From Populus alba (lineage: Eukaryota; Streptophyta; Magnoliopsida; Malpighiales; Salicaceae): 64,000 nucleotides of DNA. Where the stretch lies: the NCBI RefSeq assembly GCF_005239225.2, contig NC_133297.1, positions 20,931,882 to 20,995,881 of the forward strand. The letters are read 5' to 3'. A program made the translations under genes and the position numbers. Numbering within the stretch: the stretch's first letter is position 1; each line of letters begins with the position of its first letter. Under the pieces are notes generated by a model that did no database searches, was not told where the DNA came from, and saw only the letters and a list, made by a program, of their open reading frames with translations. Positions 46,484-59,611 of the stretch are shown piece after piece.

Positions 46484-48018
46484 ATGAGCAAATCAAGGGA
46501 TATTACCATGTTATAGTGATTTCACAAACCGCCCCTAGAACGTTTGATTGGTTGATGATTAGCTTCGGCTAATGGCATCCTAAGTGGATGAACGAGATGA
46601 GTAAATGATTAGCTATGACTAATGGCATCCGAATGGATGACCGGACAAGTGATTGATTATCTTCAACTAATGGCATCTGAATGGATGATCGTGACAAGTG
46701 ATTGATTAGCTTTGGCAAATGGCATTCTAAATGGATGGCCAGGATGAACAAATGATTAGCTTAGGCTAATGACATCCAAAGTGGATAGGCGGGATGAAAA
46801 AAAATTAGTAGCTTCAACTAATGGCATCCTAAGTGAATGATCAGGATGAATAAATAATTAGCTTCAGTAAATGGCATCCTAACTAGATAACTGGGATGAC
46901 TAAATGACTAGCTTCGGCTAATAGCATTCTAAGTGGATGACCGGGATGAACAAATAATTAGCTACGGCTAATGGCACCCTAAATGGATGACCATGATGAG
47001 TAAATGACTAGCTTTGGCCAATAACATCCTAAGGGGATGACCATGATGAATAAACAATTAGCTTCGGCTAATGGCGTCCTAAAAAGATAGTCGGATTTGA
47101 GTGTTATGAGTTAGTTTTAAGAATTGAAGCGTTCATGTATACTACGTTTTGTATACACTAAGTATATGAAAAGAACTATGATTGTTATGCTTTATACAGA
47201 GAATAACATTAGTTCGGCTAACGATATCCAAGATGAATGACCGGTTTGAGTATTGTAATTAGCCTCGGTAATTGATGAATTATTAATTGTGGTATTTACA
47301 CAACTAAGGAGAAATGAAAGAATTATGTTTTTTTGGTCCATAAATGAAATGTAATGTTAATATTGCTTTAATATGTCAAAATTACCTTGTGTTGTAACAG
47401 GGACATCATACCAATATGTGTGTGAGGAAATTCATTTCGTAGCTCACACATTTTGAATAGAACTACATCTTCACATGTTATGAGTGATATGAGTTCTGCA
47501 TGAATGGACATATTAATCACTCAATTAGTCGTCCGACCCTTTTTGGTAAAGACTAGTAATGAAAAATTGAAATTAAAAATGGATGTGAATGTACAAACAA
47601 GTTGATATGATGTGTATAAATATACATATGAGGTATTCATCTAATGAGTATGTCGTGTTGTGAAATTGCATGAGGTTAGGATAACGAAAGTACTAGTTGT
47701 GTAACTTGTTGTTCGACACTCTTGTATGAACTCGTGATGATAACAAGATTAGAACAAGAATGTAACTTTATGAGTATGTCGATATAATGTAATGTAAACC
47801 TATAAGTATGGAAATATAATATTATGGGCACGTGTATTAAGAATCTGTTCTATGGGAATGTTGATTTATGTTATCCTACATAGATTTTGTCTTGTTAATG
47901 AACATAATGCAATGATAAATATGAGGAATGATATGGTGAAAAAACATCTAAAAACCGGACAATTAAAAAAAAATTCTAGTGATTTTGAACTTGAAAAGGT
48001 CGAGTCGTTACATGGCAA
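46484..48018 (+). mobile_element. Minisatellite-bearing LTR-like element, copy Z
   Basis: From 46553 it matches copy X: minisatellite, then GGGACATCATACCAATATG, a long AT-rich tail with ATATAATATTATGGGCA, and the end GGTCGAGTCGTTACA (48013). The left part is truncated at the Athila LTR. No coding region. ORF-like readings at 47852-48058 overlap the conserved tail and are not supported. Confidence 0.55.
46553..47260 (+). repeat. ~50-bp minisatellite (GATTAGCTTCGGCTAATGGC), locus 3
   Basis: About eleven to thirteen diverged units, each with ATTAGCTTCGGCTAATGGCA, CCTAAGTGGATGACCGGGAT and a GA(A/G)TAAAT spacer. Longest of the three loci, with the most substitutions. Confidence 0.85.
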
Positions 48019-49107
48019 GCTGCCAAACCCAACGTCATTAGTTTTAGCCACGTGTTGAATCTAAACGAACATAGATCTGACGAGTTACTCGACCCACTTC
48101 TCCTAGGCTAGGCCACACACCAAGCTTAATTGGTCTAAGGGCTTTGTTTATTCATTCTTAAGATTTTTGACATAAACAACTCATGTCAGAAGTAATCGTC
48201 TCCCTACATCTATAGATGTATAAATGGTCTTCCAAGAGCTTATCGCATTTCCATTTCATTAATGATGTGTAAGAAATATTTGTTTCTCATTAATGATATG
48301 TAAGAGATTTTTATCCCTTATTAATGTCATTAGAAGGAAATGACACTTCAACCCCTTCAATCCATTAAAACGACAAAATTCAGAGATTATAAATGTCCTT
48401 TGAATTACTCAAATAAATGATTCACAATTTCTTTTGTCCAGACATTCATACTTTTATTTCTAAAATATTTATCATACCTAAACAAGAACAAACACTATTT
48501 TTTCTTAAAATTTAAAGTCTTTTACTTTATTTATTACAATCTTTTATTTAAAGTTACTAACTTTATCGAGGATTCCTAAACCCTATTTAAAGAAAGTATT
48601 TTGTGTGTGTTAAGACTTCTACTATCAATCATATATTTTCTAAACTTGAATGTATGATTAACCACTATCTAAAACTTAAATAGCCTCATTTATGAATATT
48701 TTAGATTTTGAAACATTAATAACTAAACAAATATGATATATTAACTCTATGCAGTTGTTGTTTTAAACAGTGTTTGAGAATATAGTTTAAATCGTGTTTT
48801 TTAAATTTTTTTTAATTATTATTTTTTAAATTAATTTTGTTTTATGTTTTTTATATTATTTTGATGTATATAATATACGGATATCAAAAATATTTTTTTT
48901 TTAAAATTTTTTTAAATAAAAACTATTTTAAATCCCGCTACCCTCTTCCACTCCTGGAAGTAAAGGTCATAAACAATATATTATGTTCAAACATTCAGAA
49001 GGTAATGCATGTTTCTTTACTTTAATTAAATTAAATGCAAATCTAAAAATTTATAATTTAGAGAGAAGATAAAAAATTTCCTCCACAAGAAAGAGGAAAG
49101 AAAAAAA
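48019..49107. other. Upstream region of phytochelatin synthase
   Basis: Non-coding. 48770-48945 is a very AT-rich fragment (GTGTTTGAGAATATAG..., TTTTGATGTA, ATATCAAAAATA) that from memory resembles a dispersed repeat common in Salicaceae; this is uncertain. The gene's promoter should lie in 48950-49107, which is AT-rich (TTTATAATTTA at 49050); no specific motif could be assigned. Confidence 0.4.
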
Positions 49108-52100
49108 ATGGCGGTGGCAGGTTTCTACAGGAGAGCGCTTCCTTCTCCTCCTGCCATGGAGTTCGCTTCTCCAGAAGGCAAGGTAAATCTTCCTTGTTCC
49201 TTTTTTTCCCTCTAAGTTTCTGTATTTTCTTGTTTGATTTGTTTTGTGGGTAATTGTATCATTCTTCATGGAATGCTTCAGCAACTGTTCACTGAGGCAC
49301 TTGAAGGAGGGACCATGAATTCGTTTTTCAAATTAATATCTTACTATCAAACCCAGTCAGAGCCTGCCTACTGTGGACTTGCCAGCCTTGCCATGGTCTT
49401 AAATGCCCTAGCAATAGACCCTGGAAGAACATGGAAAGGTAATAAATAGCATATGAATAAATCCGCTTCCAAATTGATCAAAATTGAAGAGATGCTGAGT
49501 CAAAAATTTGGTAATTTTTTTTTTTTTTTTTAACTTTGATATGATTAATCAGGCCCATGGAGATGGTTTGATGATTCAATGCTTGATTGTTGTGAACCCT
49601 TGGTTAAGATCAAAGAAAAAGGCATTACATTTGGGAAAGTTGCTTGCTTGGCTCATTGTAATGCAGCTAAAGTTGAAACTTTTAGGACAAATGAAATCAC
49701 AGTTGATGGTTTTAGGAGATTTGTGGTTTCTTGTAATTCTTCAGAGGATTGTTATATCATTTCATCGTACCACAGAGGGGCTTTTAAACAGGTGTGATAA
49801 TAACATCTTTTTTTAATAAGTAATCTTGGGGTTGTTTTTTCATCATTTTTTGAAAAAAAAAAAAACAAACAACAAAACAGGATTGATTTGTTATTGTTTG
49901 ATTGCAGACTGGAAGTGGTCATTTCTCCCCAATTGGAGGCTATCATGCTGGAAAGGATATGGTTCTTATCTTGGATGTTGCCAGATTCAAATACCCACCT
50001 CACTGGGTTCCTCTTGAACTTCTTTGGGAGGCTATGAATACTATCGATAAAGCAACAGGACATCATAGAGGGTATACTTCTTACTATCTATTCTATTGCC
50101 TATAGACTGGGCGGTATATTTCTCTTTCTGTCTATACTCTCGACTTAGTATGTGTTTTATAATTCCCTGAGATAAGATTATATGTGATTGTATTTTCCGG
50201 TGCTGAGTACCAGGATGTGCTCTTCTTTTTTTCCTGCCTATATGTGCTTCTCACTTGTACGCTATAACCAGAAGAAAGGTGATTGGAAAAATAATTTTGC
50301 TATATTATATCTTCATTCTCAAATGCAGATTTTATTTTACGTTGTTAAATTTAAACTAGATTCTTAATGACATTGTTTGTTCAAGATAATTTGTCATCTT
50401 TGCATTTGAGTGACTTTTGTTAATTACATAGAAACCTTGAGATTACGGTGGTCAGTGAGCTAAACCTAATTTTGCCATTTTGTTGTGGTTTTACTTTTCA
50501 GGTTCATGATACTTTCAAAGCTTGACAAAGCATCATCTATTCTTTATACTTTGGTACTGTTTTTTTATTTTATTTTTTGCTGGTTCTGTGACAAGCAACC
50601 TTGTTGTTGTGGCACTTCATGGAAAATACTTGCAGTTAATTTTCTCTCTGTCGTATGCAATGCTTTGGAGTGTGAACAAATAGTTGGAATCAATTTCATA
50701 GTTTTTGACAAATAATTTATCTCAAGCGCTTGAATGGATGTTAGATTGTATTGAGCAAACAATCCCCCATTCCTTGATAAATTTCATGAATATAAGAACT
50801 GTTCTTAAAAAACTAATTTCTGTAGTTGTTAAAGTAAGACAAACCAGGATCTTGTTTGGAAATGTGATCCTAAACTAGAAGTGGTAAAGGTAAAAAACGA
50901 GCAGTGTGACTGAATGTTTTTCTTGAGAGTGATAAGTTTCTGCCACTGTATTCTTCTCACATGAAATATGACATTCTTTGTTTTTCATTTGCAGAGGCAT
51001 GAGTTTTTGCTTGAGATGTGCTTCCATTGTCAATTTGTTAATGTCATTCTGCTTGCCACAAACCATTTTTTTCTGAAGACATACTGATTATGTCTGCTTC
51101 TTGTTGTGGATTATCTGCAGAGCTGTAGGCACAAGGGTTGGAGCAGTGTTGCCAATTACTTGAGTGCAGATGTTCCCCACCTTCTGAAATCAGAGGATGT
51201 AAAGGATGTTGAGGAAGTACTCTCTCTTGTGTTTAAATCACCACCTGCTGACCTCAGAGAGTTCATCAAATGGGTTGCAGAAGTTCGGAGACAGGATGAT
51301 GGGGGTATAATCTTAAGTGAAGAAGAGAAAGGAAGGCTTTCCATCAAGGTTTTTTCATGGCTTCTCAATATACTCAATTTTTTTAATCTTTCTTTCCCTC
51401 TTTTTCCTAAATTACATCTCCTTGAAACTTTATGTTGATATCAACCTTTGTTACCTTAAAGTTCATAGACCCACTTCTCACTGTTGTTTTTCTTTCTGGT
51501 GTTTTCTTTCAACCAAAAGAAGGCCTTGGAAATAAAATCTTTTGATAGAAAATTCTGTTCTTTAAATTGTGAGGTTTGGGATTTCAGGAAGAGGTGTTGA
51601 AACAAGTACAAGGGACTCAACTATTTAAATATGTGACCAGATGGTTGATTTCTGAAATTTCAACATGTAAAGCTGCCATTTCAGGCCGTAACAATGAATT
51701 GCCTGAAATTGCTGCAAGTGTCTGCTGCCAAGGAGCAAAACTTTTGACTGAAAATTTCAGTTCACTGGATTGTGTGGTCTTTAAGAAAGCAGATGTGAAA
51801 TTTCGAAAAAGTGATGGTGAAAAGCCTGTAACAGTGGTGTCAGGAACTGTTTTTACTGACGGCTCTGAACAAGGTGTTGATATGCTGGTTCCTTTAACTC
51901 AGACAGCGGCCAGCAGTTTGTGTGATCTAGACCAGAATGGTTGCCATGGATTCCATCCGTCTGCTGGAGATGTTTTGTCAGTTCTCATATTTTCCCTACA
52001 TCAAAATACGTGGTCCAATATTAAAGATGAGAAACTTCAGGCAGAAATCAATTCTCTGGTATCAATTGACAATGTCCCCCCTCTGCTTCAAGAGGAGGTA

Positions 52101-53097
52101 TTGTTTTGGATTAACCTTTCGTTCTTCCTTTCTTTTTTTGTTTCAGTTTGATTCTAAGTTAAACTGCTATCATTTCGTAGTTTTTTACTTCTTTTTCTGT
52201 TTTTAGTTACAAAAAATTACATTCCATACTGGTTTGATCATGGAAGTAAGTCCCCGCACAGTTGTCCAACTCTATAGGGCTTCTAGATCAGGCTTTGGTA
52301 TAAGCTTTAATTTCCTTGGAAGCATGCCAATACAGTATGGACAGAGCCCCAAGTGATATGCTTCAGAATGGCAGTGTAGTTGATAACTTATCGTGTCTGA
52401 TATCCTACAGGGATCTGGTATCTAATTTTGCATATTTCGGGTTCCTAATTTATTTATCAATTGGTGAAATAAATCAGATTACTGAGAGATGTTAGTTAAC
52501 ACCGACACATTTGCAAGAAGAAAAAAGGTTTTATGAAATAGACTGAGATTTAATGACTCTAAGCACGCACTGAAAGATGCGAAAGTTCAACATGGTTTTT
52601 GAGATTATTTTCTCCTTTCTAGGAATTAGTTCCCAGTTTAAAGTACCTGAAAATGAAAACTGGTTGGAAAACCAGGTGATGCTGATGTATGAGGTTGAAG
52701 GAGCAAACGATTATTAACTACACCAACCTGTTTTCTCTTAAAGGATTTGTAATGGTAATGTCATCTATTCAGAACTTCAGGTCCAAGGCTGCTACATTTG
52801 AAGTTTCTTTTCAAAGGAGAGGTCTGCATATTTTGGATTCAGTTAATAGTTGCTGTTGTCACATGAAATTGAAGTGAATATCATTACTGTGGCGGTCACA
52901 AATGCTTATTTGAAATATTTATTAGTAGCATTCAGCTTCCATTGAAGCTTTTATTGTTGTTACAGTCTTTGGCTATCGATGAATTATTATTAGTAGCATT
53001 CAAACACCCGTGTTGTTTTTGGTCTTGACAGGTTCTGCATCTACGGCGGCAGCTCCATTTCCTAACAATTGATATTGGCCTTGCATCTGCATCATGA
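49108..53097 (+). CDS. PCS: Phytochelatin synthase (8 exons, 496 aa)
   Basis: It makes phytochelatins from glutathione (gamma-glutamylcysteine dipeptidyl transfer) for cytosolic detoxification of Cd, As and other metals. Exons: 49108-49182, 49282-49438, 49553-49791, 49908-50071, 50502-50553, 51121-51348, 51588-52097, 53032-53097; every intron is GT...AG and phases join cleanly (1491 nt). The N-terminal papain-like domain (to about residue 221) has the full catalytic triad Cys56 ([13 protein letters not shown]), His162 ([12 protein letters not shown]) and Asp180, plus Cys90/91, Cys109, Cys113 and Arg183 at the family's usual numbers. The C-terminal sensor-like half has few cysteines (332, 351, 352, 367, 417, 424). 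ATG choice: first in frame, matches the family start (MA-x2-FYRR). Length fits plant family members (about 485-510). The last exon (22 codons, LASAS end) is the least certain; reading through the last donor would stop soon after 52097. Confidence 0.93.
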
Positions 53098-54322
53098 CCT
53101 TTCCACTTTTTCTTCCTCTCTGATATCTTCCGGGCAAGGTTCATAACGCATACAGCTTGCCATTATAAGCATTTGATCAGTATTTAATACTAAAGATTTA
53201 AAGGATTTACTTGCATGACAGGTTGAAGAGTGTGCAAAAGATAAACACTACCACATGATGCAAGAGAATTTATAGATTTTCAAGTTTAAATGCCAAGGAC
53301 AAAACCATTAGCTTTTCTGTGATAATAATACCACCGATTTCGATGTAGAGTGATTGTGTGTGTTACATTTTTTCTTTTGTTTTCAACTTGAATCTTTAAC
53401 TTTTGTTTCTGGCTAGCGTATCCCTTTATGTTGAAGCATTTCAGTCTTCAACTTTTCATGAATGGATATCTTTCTATGGATTGAGCTCTTCTTACTTTGA
53501 ATTTTCAGTGGTTAAAGTTTTGTTCTTGGTGGTGGGTGATTGAAATGTTTTAAAATTATTATTATTATTATTATTTTATGTATAGAAACCCAAATTATTA
53601 ATTTAAAATCAATGGTTTTGATTTCACAAATATAATAATTATCCAATATATATATTGTTTGTTATAAAATATATAATTATATATATTGAATGTTAATCTC
53701 CTAAACTTAATGACTCTTGAATTTAGTTTAGTTTTAATAATTATATATATTGAGTTTAGTTTCTTGGTTTTCCATGACATTTCGAAAAAATTTCTAGTAT
53801 TTTTTAATGTTCTTATTTCTTTTTTTATATAAATGACTATTTGTCTTGTATTCTAAGAACTAAGAACCGAGAAAAAATATATACAAGAAAAGGTATGAAT
53901 CTCTTTTAAGTTTTATTTTGAATATGCATGTTTTTACTTGTTTTTTTTTTTTTTTTAACACGTTATTAATATAATCACTCTACTTAATATATATTGAAAT
54001 ATTAGCATACATGAACTATTTGATTTTGTACCTTGTGTTGCGTGGCTGATATCAATTTCTATTTTTTTTTCTTTTCATTATTGTTCGTACTTTATGGAAT
54101 AAATTTGGTCATGTAACTTATTTTGACAAAAAAAATTTCCTTCTTATTCATTGAGATTTAAAGTTCCTAAAGGACTAATAATGTAAGTACATGAAGAATT
54201 AAATAAATCAAATACAGTTTTTGAAGAACTAGTATTTTTAAAGAACTAAATAAATAGCAGTCTTAAAAGATTGATATTTTTATATATTCATGATTTTATT
54301 TAATAAGTTTTTTTTATATATA
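53098..54322. other. 3' flank of phytochelatin synthase
   Basis: Non-coding. The 3' UTR probably covers the first few hundred bases (AATAATACC near 53325 is a possible poly(A) signal). Beyond 53550 the DNA is very AT-rich, with an (ATT)n run at 53553-53575 and T-runs, and holds no recognisable gene. Confidence 0.45.
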
Positions 54323-55466
54323 ATGTCGAATTTGATGAAACTTAAATTTATCGTTCTTAATATATCCAAGAATAATTTTTTGTCATGGATCTTTGATGCT
54401 GATATTTATCTAGAAGCTATGAATCTTGGAGAGATTATAAAAGAAGAAAATAATGCATCCTTGTAGGATTGTGCAAAAACAATGATTTTCATTTGCCACA
54501 ATTTCCATAAGGGATTAAAAGTTGAATATTTTACAATAAAAGATCTTAAGAAAAGATATAACCACAAAAAGTTTACCGTATTGTTTTGAGCTTATTATGA
54601 TTGGTTGCATCTGAGGTTTTAAGATTTTAAATCAGTTAGTGAATATAATTTGACTTTTTTAAAAATTACTTCATATCTAAAACTGTGTGGTGAAAATATT
54701 ACAGAAGAACAATTGTTAGAAAAAAAAAAAAAAATTCTCTACTTTTTATGCCTCAAATATTATCTTGGAGCAACAACAATATAGTGAACGTAATTTCAAG
54801 AGATATTTAGGACTAATTTTATGTTTTTTTATGGCTGAACAAAATAATAAGTTTTTGAAAAAAAATTATTAATTACATTCCAGAGGTTCTAAACCATTTC
54901 TTGAAATGAATGAAATCTTTTTTCAAAAAACAAGAAAAAACTAAAGGTATAGATATGGAAAAAATAAATGGAAAAGGAGAAGATATAATTCTTTAAAAGG
55001 CAAGCCACCATATACACATTTCCTGAAGTGAATGAAATCTTTGTTCAAAAAACAAGAAAGAACTAAGGTATATATATGGAAAAAAATAAATGGAAAAGGA
55101 GAAGAGATAATTCTTTAAAAGACAATCTATCATATCATCAAAAATGGAGACACAGTGAACTCAAACAAAAAGGACAAGAATTTGCACAAACCTGAAGATA
55201 AGTATTATAGATGTGGTATGTATGGTCATTGGTCCTGCACTTGTTGCACACAAAAACATCTTACAAAATGTATATCAAGCTTCTCTGAAACAAAATACAG
55301 TTAAGACTAATTTTATTCATAAAGATGATTTTGAAGGTCATAATCTTGATGTTAATGCTTGTCTTGATGTTTCTTATTTCTTTGAAAATCCAGATAAAAT
55401 AGATAACATACTTAATGGTGGAATCCTTGAGAATGATTAATATTATTTTTATTTGTATTAGGATAT

Positions 55467-55510
<44 letters not shown>

Positions 55511-58260
55511 AAAAGAGGCATGGCTTTTCATGATAGAGATTTATGTTTTGCAGACAGTGCAACAATACACACAATTATCAAGGAAAAGAAATATTTTGAA
55601 TATTTGACATTAATCAAAACTAATGTCACTACAATATCATGTCCAACAAATATGATTACAACATGATTAAAAGCTCGAGATTCATGCTAAAAGTTTGTTC
55701 TTGAAAAATTACCTACTTTCTCTTTTGGAATTTATTATACGATCATGAAATTTATTGAAACAAATGTTGTGATACATTAGAAGTGTCCGGACCAAAAAAT
55801 ATTTATGCTTTGGCATGATTGACTTGGACATTCGAGATTAATAATGATACAATGAATTATTGAAAACTCACATAGGCATCCTTTAAAGAACTTGAAGATT
55901 CTTTTACCAAGTGAAAATTCATGTACTACATGTCCTCAAGGTAAATTAATTACCAAACCATCTCCATGTTGTCATATAATCACCATCTTTTCTCAAAAGA
56001 ATTCAAGGAGATATATGTGGACCTATTCATCCACCATGCAAACCTTTTAGATATGTTATAGTATTGATTGATGCATCAATTAAATGGTCACATATTTGTT
56101 TACTTTCTAGTTGAAATGTTGCATTTGCTAGAATAATAGCACAGATTATTAGACTACAACACAATTTCATGATTATCCAATCAAGAAAATTTGATTGGAT
56201 AATGCTGATAAGTTTACTTCTCAAACATTTCATAATTTTTACACTTCTATTGGAATTGATGTTGATCATCTTGTTGGCTGTATATATACTCAAAATGGTC
56301 TAACAAAATCATTTATAAAGCGTCTTCAATTAATTGTTAGACCATTACTTATAAAATTAAAATTGTATACATCTATTTGGGGACATGCTATAATACATTA
56401 ATCAAGTGCTTACCATAAATATTCTCATTTGCAACTTGTTTTTTGTATACCACCAAATATATTTTATCTATGAACTTTTGGTTAGGAGGTTTATGTGCCT
56501 ATAACACCCCCACAAAAGACTAAAATGGGTCCACAATATAGAATAAGAATTTATGTTGGTTTTGATTCTCCATGTATTATTAGTTTCCTTAAACCTTTAA
56601 TTAGTGATGTTTTTAAGGCACATTTTGAAGACTATCATTTTGATGCGAATATTTTCCCATCATTAGAGAAAGAAAAGTTAGTGCCTGAAGCTCGATAAGA
56701 AATTACTTGGAATAACCCGAAGTTATCTTCTCATTTTGATCTAAGGACAAATCAATGTGAACTTGAAATTCAAAAGATAATTCATTTACAAAATATTGCA
56801 AATCAATTATCGGCTCTTTTCACCAATAGTGAAAAAGGTAGTTAAATACCATATTCTAGTTGCAAACGCTATTTCTAAATTTGAAATCCTTAAAGAAAAA
56901 ATAGGCAACATAGTAGCAAATGAATCTATAACACGCCTGAAGTGCGAAAGACCTATTGGTGCTAAGGACAAAAATCCTAGAAAACAAAAATTACAACAAA
57001 TAGATGATAGTACACTTGAAGATTCCTTATCCATAAAACAAGCGATAAATATTGTGTCAAAATCATCTTCTAATAAATATTCGTGTTGCACAAGGTTTCT
57101 CACAAAGATCTAACATTGATTTTGAGGAAACTTATTCTTCAGTTATGGATGCAATCACTTTCAGATTCTAGATATGCGTTTAATAGATGTAGTTACAATA
57201 TATCTATATGGATCATTAGATAAAGATATCCATATTAAAATCCCTAAAGGATTCAAAATGCCTAAGGCCTTTTATGATAACCCATAAGTGTTTATTCCAT
57301 TAAACTACAAAAATCTTTATATGGGTTGAAGCAATCTGATCGAATGTGGTATAATCATCTTAATGAATACCTTCTAGAAAAGGCTTTGAGAATAATGAGA
57401 TTTATCCATGTATTTTTATTAAGAAAATCACATATAGATTTGTTATTATTGCAGTATATATTGATGATTTAAATCTTGTTGGTACTCCTAAAGAGCTTAT
57501 AAAAACTGCAACCTATTTGAAATATGAATTTGAGATGAAAGATCTCAAAAAGACAAAATTTTATGTTGGTTTATAATTTTGAACATCTTTCTAATAGAAT
57601 ATTTTCCCATCAATCGACGCATATAGAAAAGGTCTTGAAGCAATTTTACATGGATAATGCTCATTCTTTGAGTACATCTATGGTTGTTTGATCACTTAAT
57701 GCGAAGAAAGACCTTTTTCGATTGTTAGAGGAGGATGAAGAAATTCTTGGGTATCTTAGTGTTATTGGAGCACTCATGTCTCTTGCAAATTGTACAAGAC
57801 CAAATATAGCTTTTCCAATTAATTTATTGATAAGATACAATTCCACTCCCACAAAAATACATTGGAATGGGGTCAACATATACTTCGCTATCTCCGTGGA
57901 ACAGCTAAAATGAGGTTGTTTTATAGTGAATCATATTCACAATTGATTGGATATGTAGATGCAAGTTATCTCTCTAATCTCTATAAAGAGAGATCACAAA
58001 CAAGTTATCTATTTACCTATAGGTATTGCAATTTCTTGGAGATCTATTAAACAAATATTAGTGGATGCTTCATCAAATCATTTAGAAATTATGGCAATCC
58101 ATGAAGCAAGTCGAGAAAATATATGACTAAGGCCAATTATCCAGCACATAAAAAAAAATATGGATTGTCAATCATTAAGATACTCCCACAATATTGTTTG
58201 AAAATAATGTTGTCTGCATCACTAAATTTAGAAAAGGTTACATTATAGAAGACAAAACAA
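54323..58260 (+). pseudogene. Degenerate Ty1/copia element
   Basis: Starts at ATG 54323 with a copia gag (MSNLMKLKFIVLNISKNNFL). A knuckle-like YYRCGMYGHWSC follows near 55205, with the first Cys replaced by Tyr. Protease has DSATIHTI (55549). The integrase region (IDASIKWSHICLLS, 56070; LDNADKFTSQTF, 56190) lacks the catalytic Glu (TQNGLTKSFIKR, Lys instead). RT follows (FEETYSSVMDA at 57121, SLYGLKQS at 57320, catalytic YIDD near 57459) and RNase H (LIGYVDASYLSN). Many stops and frameshifts are present; no LTRs could be paired. An (AT)n run splits gag from protease. The right end runs straight into an Athila LTR. Confidence 0.8.
55463..55508. repeat. (TA)n microsatellite
   Basis: Alternating TA within the copia remnant, between the gag and protease readings. 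Confidence 0.95.
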
Positions 58261-59594
58261 AAACAGAGAGAGACCAGGAAGAACACGAAAACGTAAACAC
58301 AAAGAAGACAAAGAGACTTGTGGCCTTTTATTAGTACTTAAAAGTGTATTTTTATCAAGGTTTTATATCATCATTTTGCACTTGAAGTATCAATAACTCC
58401 TTAACGAAAGCATGTTTTATAATAACAAGTCTGATATTATAAGATACCTTTAATTTATGGTAAATGTTCATCTTAAATGTAGGCATATCACATTAATGAA
58501 AAGATTGATTGATGAGTTTAAGTACTAAAATTGAAAGGACAAAAAGAGGGTCAAACTTAGAAAAGAGATGCGGGTTCAGTTCAAACTGGAACATTGTTCG
58601 ATCATTGGGTCATATATGGAGCTGTAGATCTTGGATTTAGGTTTGCTATATATGGATGGAAAGCTAAGACATATGTCTAAAACTTTCATAGGGGTCCAAG
58701 ATTTAAAAAGTCCGTTTTCAAGTTCAAATTGTAGCAACAACAGAGAAGTTCGAATATATCCTGCAGCCTAGACACTGTTTAGTGTTCAGCCCATATCTCG
58801 AGTTCTAAAAGTCCAAATGACCTCAATATTTTTTTTTCTAGAAAGCTGAGATAATTTCCTAGAACTTTTATGAGTGAAGTCTATTAAAATTCTAACGTTA
58901 TCAATGATGTTTTGTTCAGACAAGAAGATAAGGATTGTCACCAAGTCAAGATGTGGCCACCCACTCAACAATTAGTCATCAAATCAATAGTTCCAAATGC
59001 CACCTTTTAGGCTCTTTATTTCTTTCTTTATATTTTTGTAATGTTTAAGTTTTATTTCATGTTATATTTTCCTTAATCTCTTGTTTATGCTTTTCATTTC
59101 ATTTATTATACTTATGTTCTTATGTTGTTTATTTATGTTTCTTTTTTTCATTATGTTTAGCTAAGTTTATTATGTCAAGGTGAAAATATTTCACTAATGG
59201 TGTTTATAATAGGTATAATATCTCAACATGAACTTCAATGTTTATATCCAAGAAAATTTGTTATTAACATGTCTTATCTTTTTATCTTATTAATTATTAA
59301 TATCTTGCTTGTTAAATGGTTAATCTAGATTTGTATTGTATAACACTTGGTAAAACAAATGCTTGACACTTTCATAGCCAACCATATGGTATAACCTACA
59401 CCTGTGCTAGAAAAGGAACTTGATTTGTTGTTAACATAAGTTAACATCATGAATTCCTAATAATATTTAAAAGTATGGTGTTGCTTAAATAAGATAATTA
59501 ATATGATCATGTTAAAAATTTATAATGAACTATTGAGGATAAATCATCCGATTGGAATCTATTTTGTATATGGTTTCCAGTTGATTAAAAAAAA

Positions 59595-59611
59595 GAGTTT
59601 ATAGTATACTT
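59595..59611 (+). repeat. Left target-site duplication of truncated LINE
   Basis: GAGTTTATAGTATACTT; 15 of 17 bases match 62284-62300. Uninterrupted LTR copies carry only one copy of this sequence (GAGTTTATACTATACTT). Confidence 0.85.

Noticed and set aside
47852..48058. Overlapping plus and minus open frames at the end of copy Z
   Set aside because: The same region in copy X (15828-16297) is not open in the matching frame; it is a non-coding tail.
52098..53031. Last intron of phytochelatin synthase as extra coding sequence
   Set aside because: Reading through the donor meets a stop soon after 52140, whereas splicing to 53032 gives a family-like LRRQL tail.
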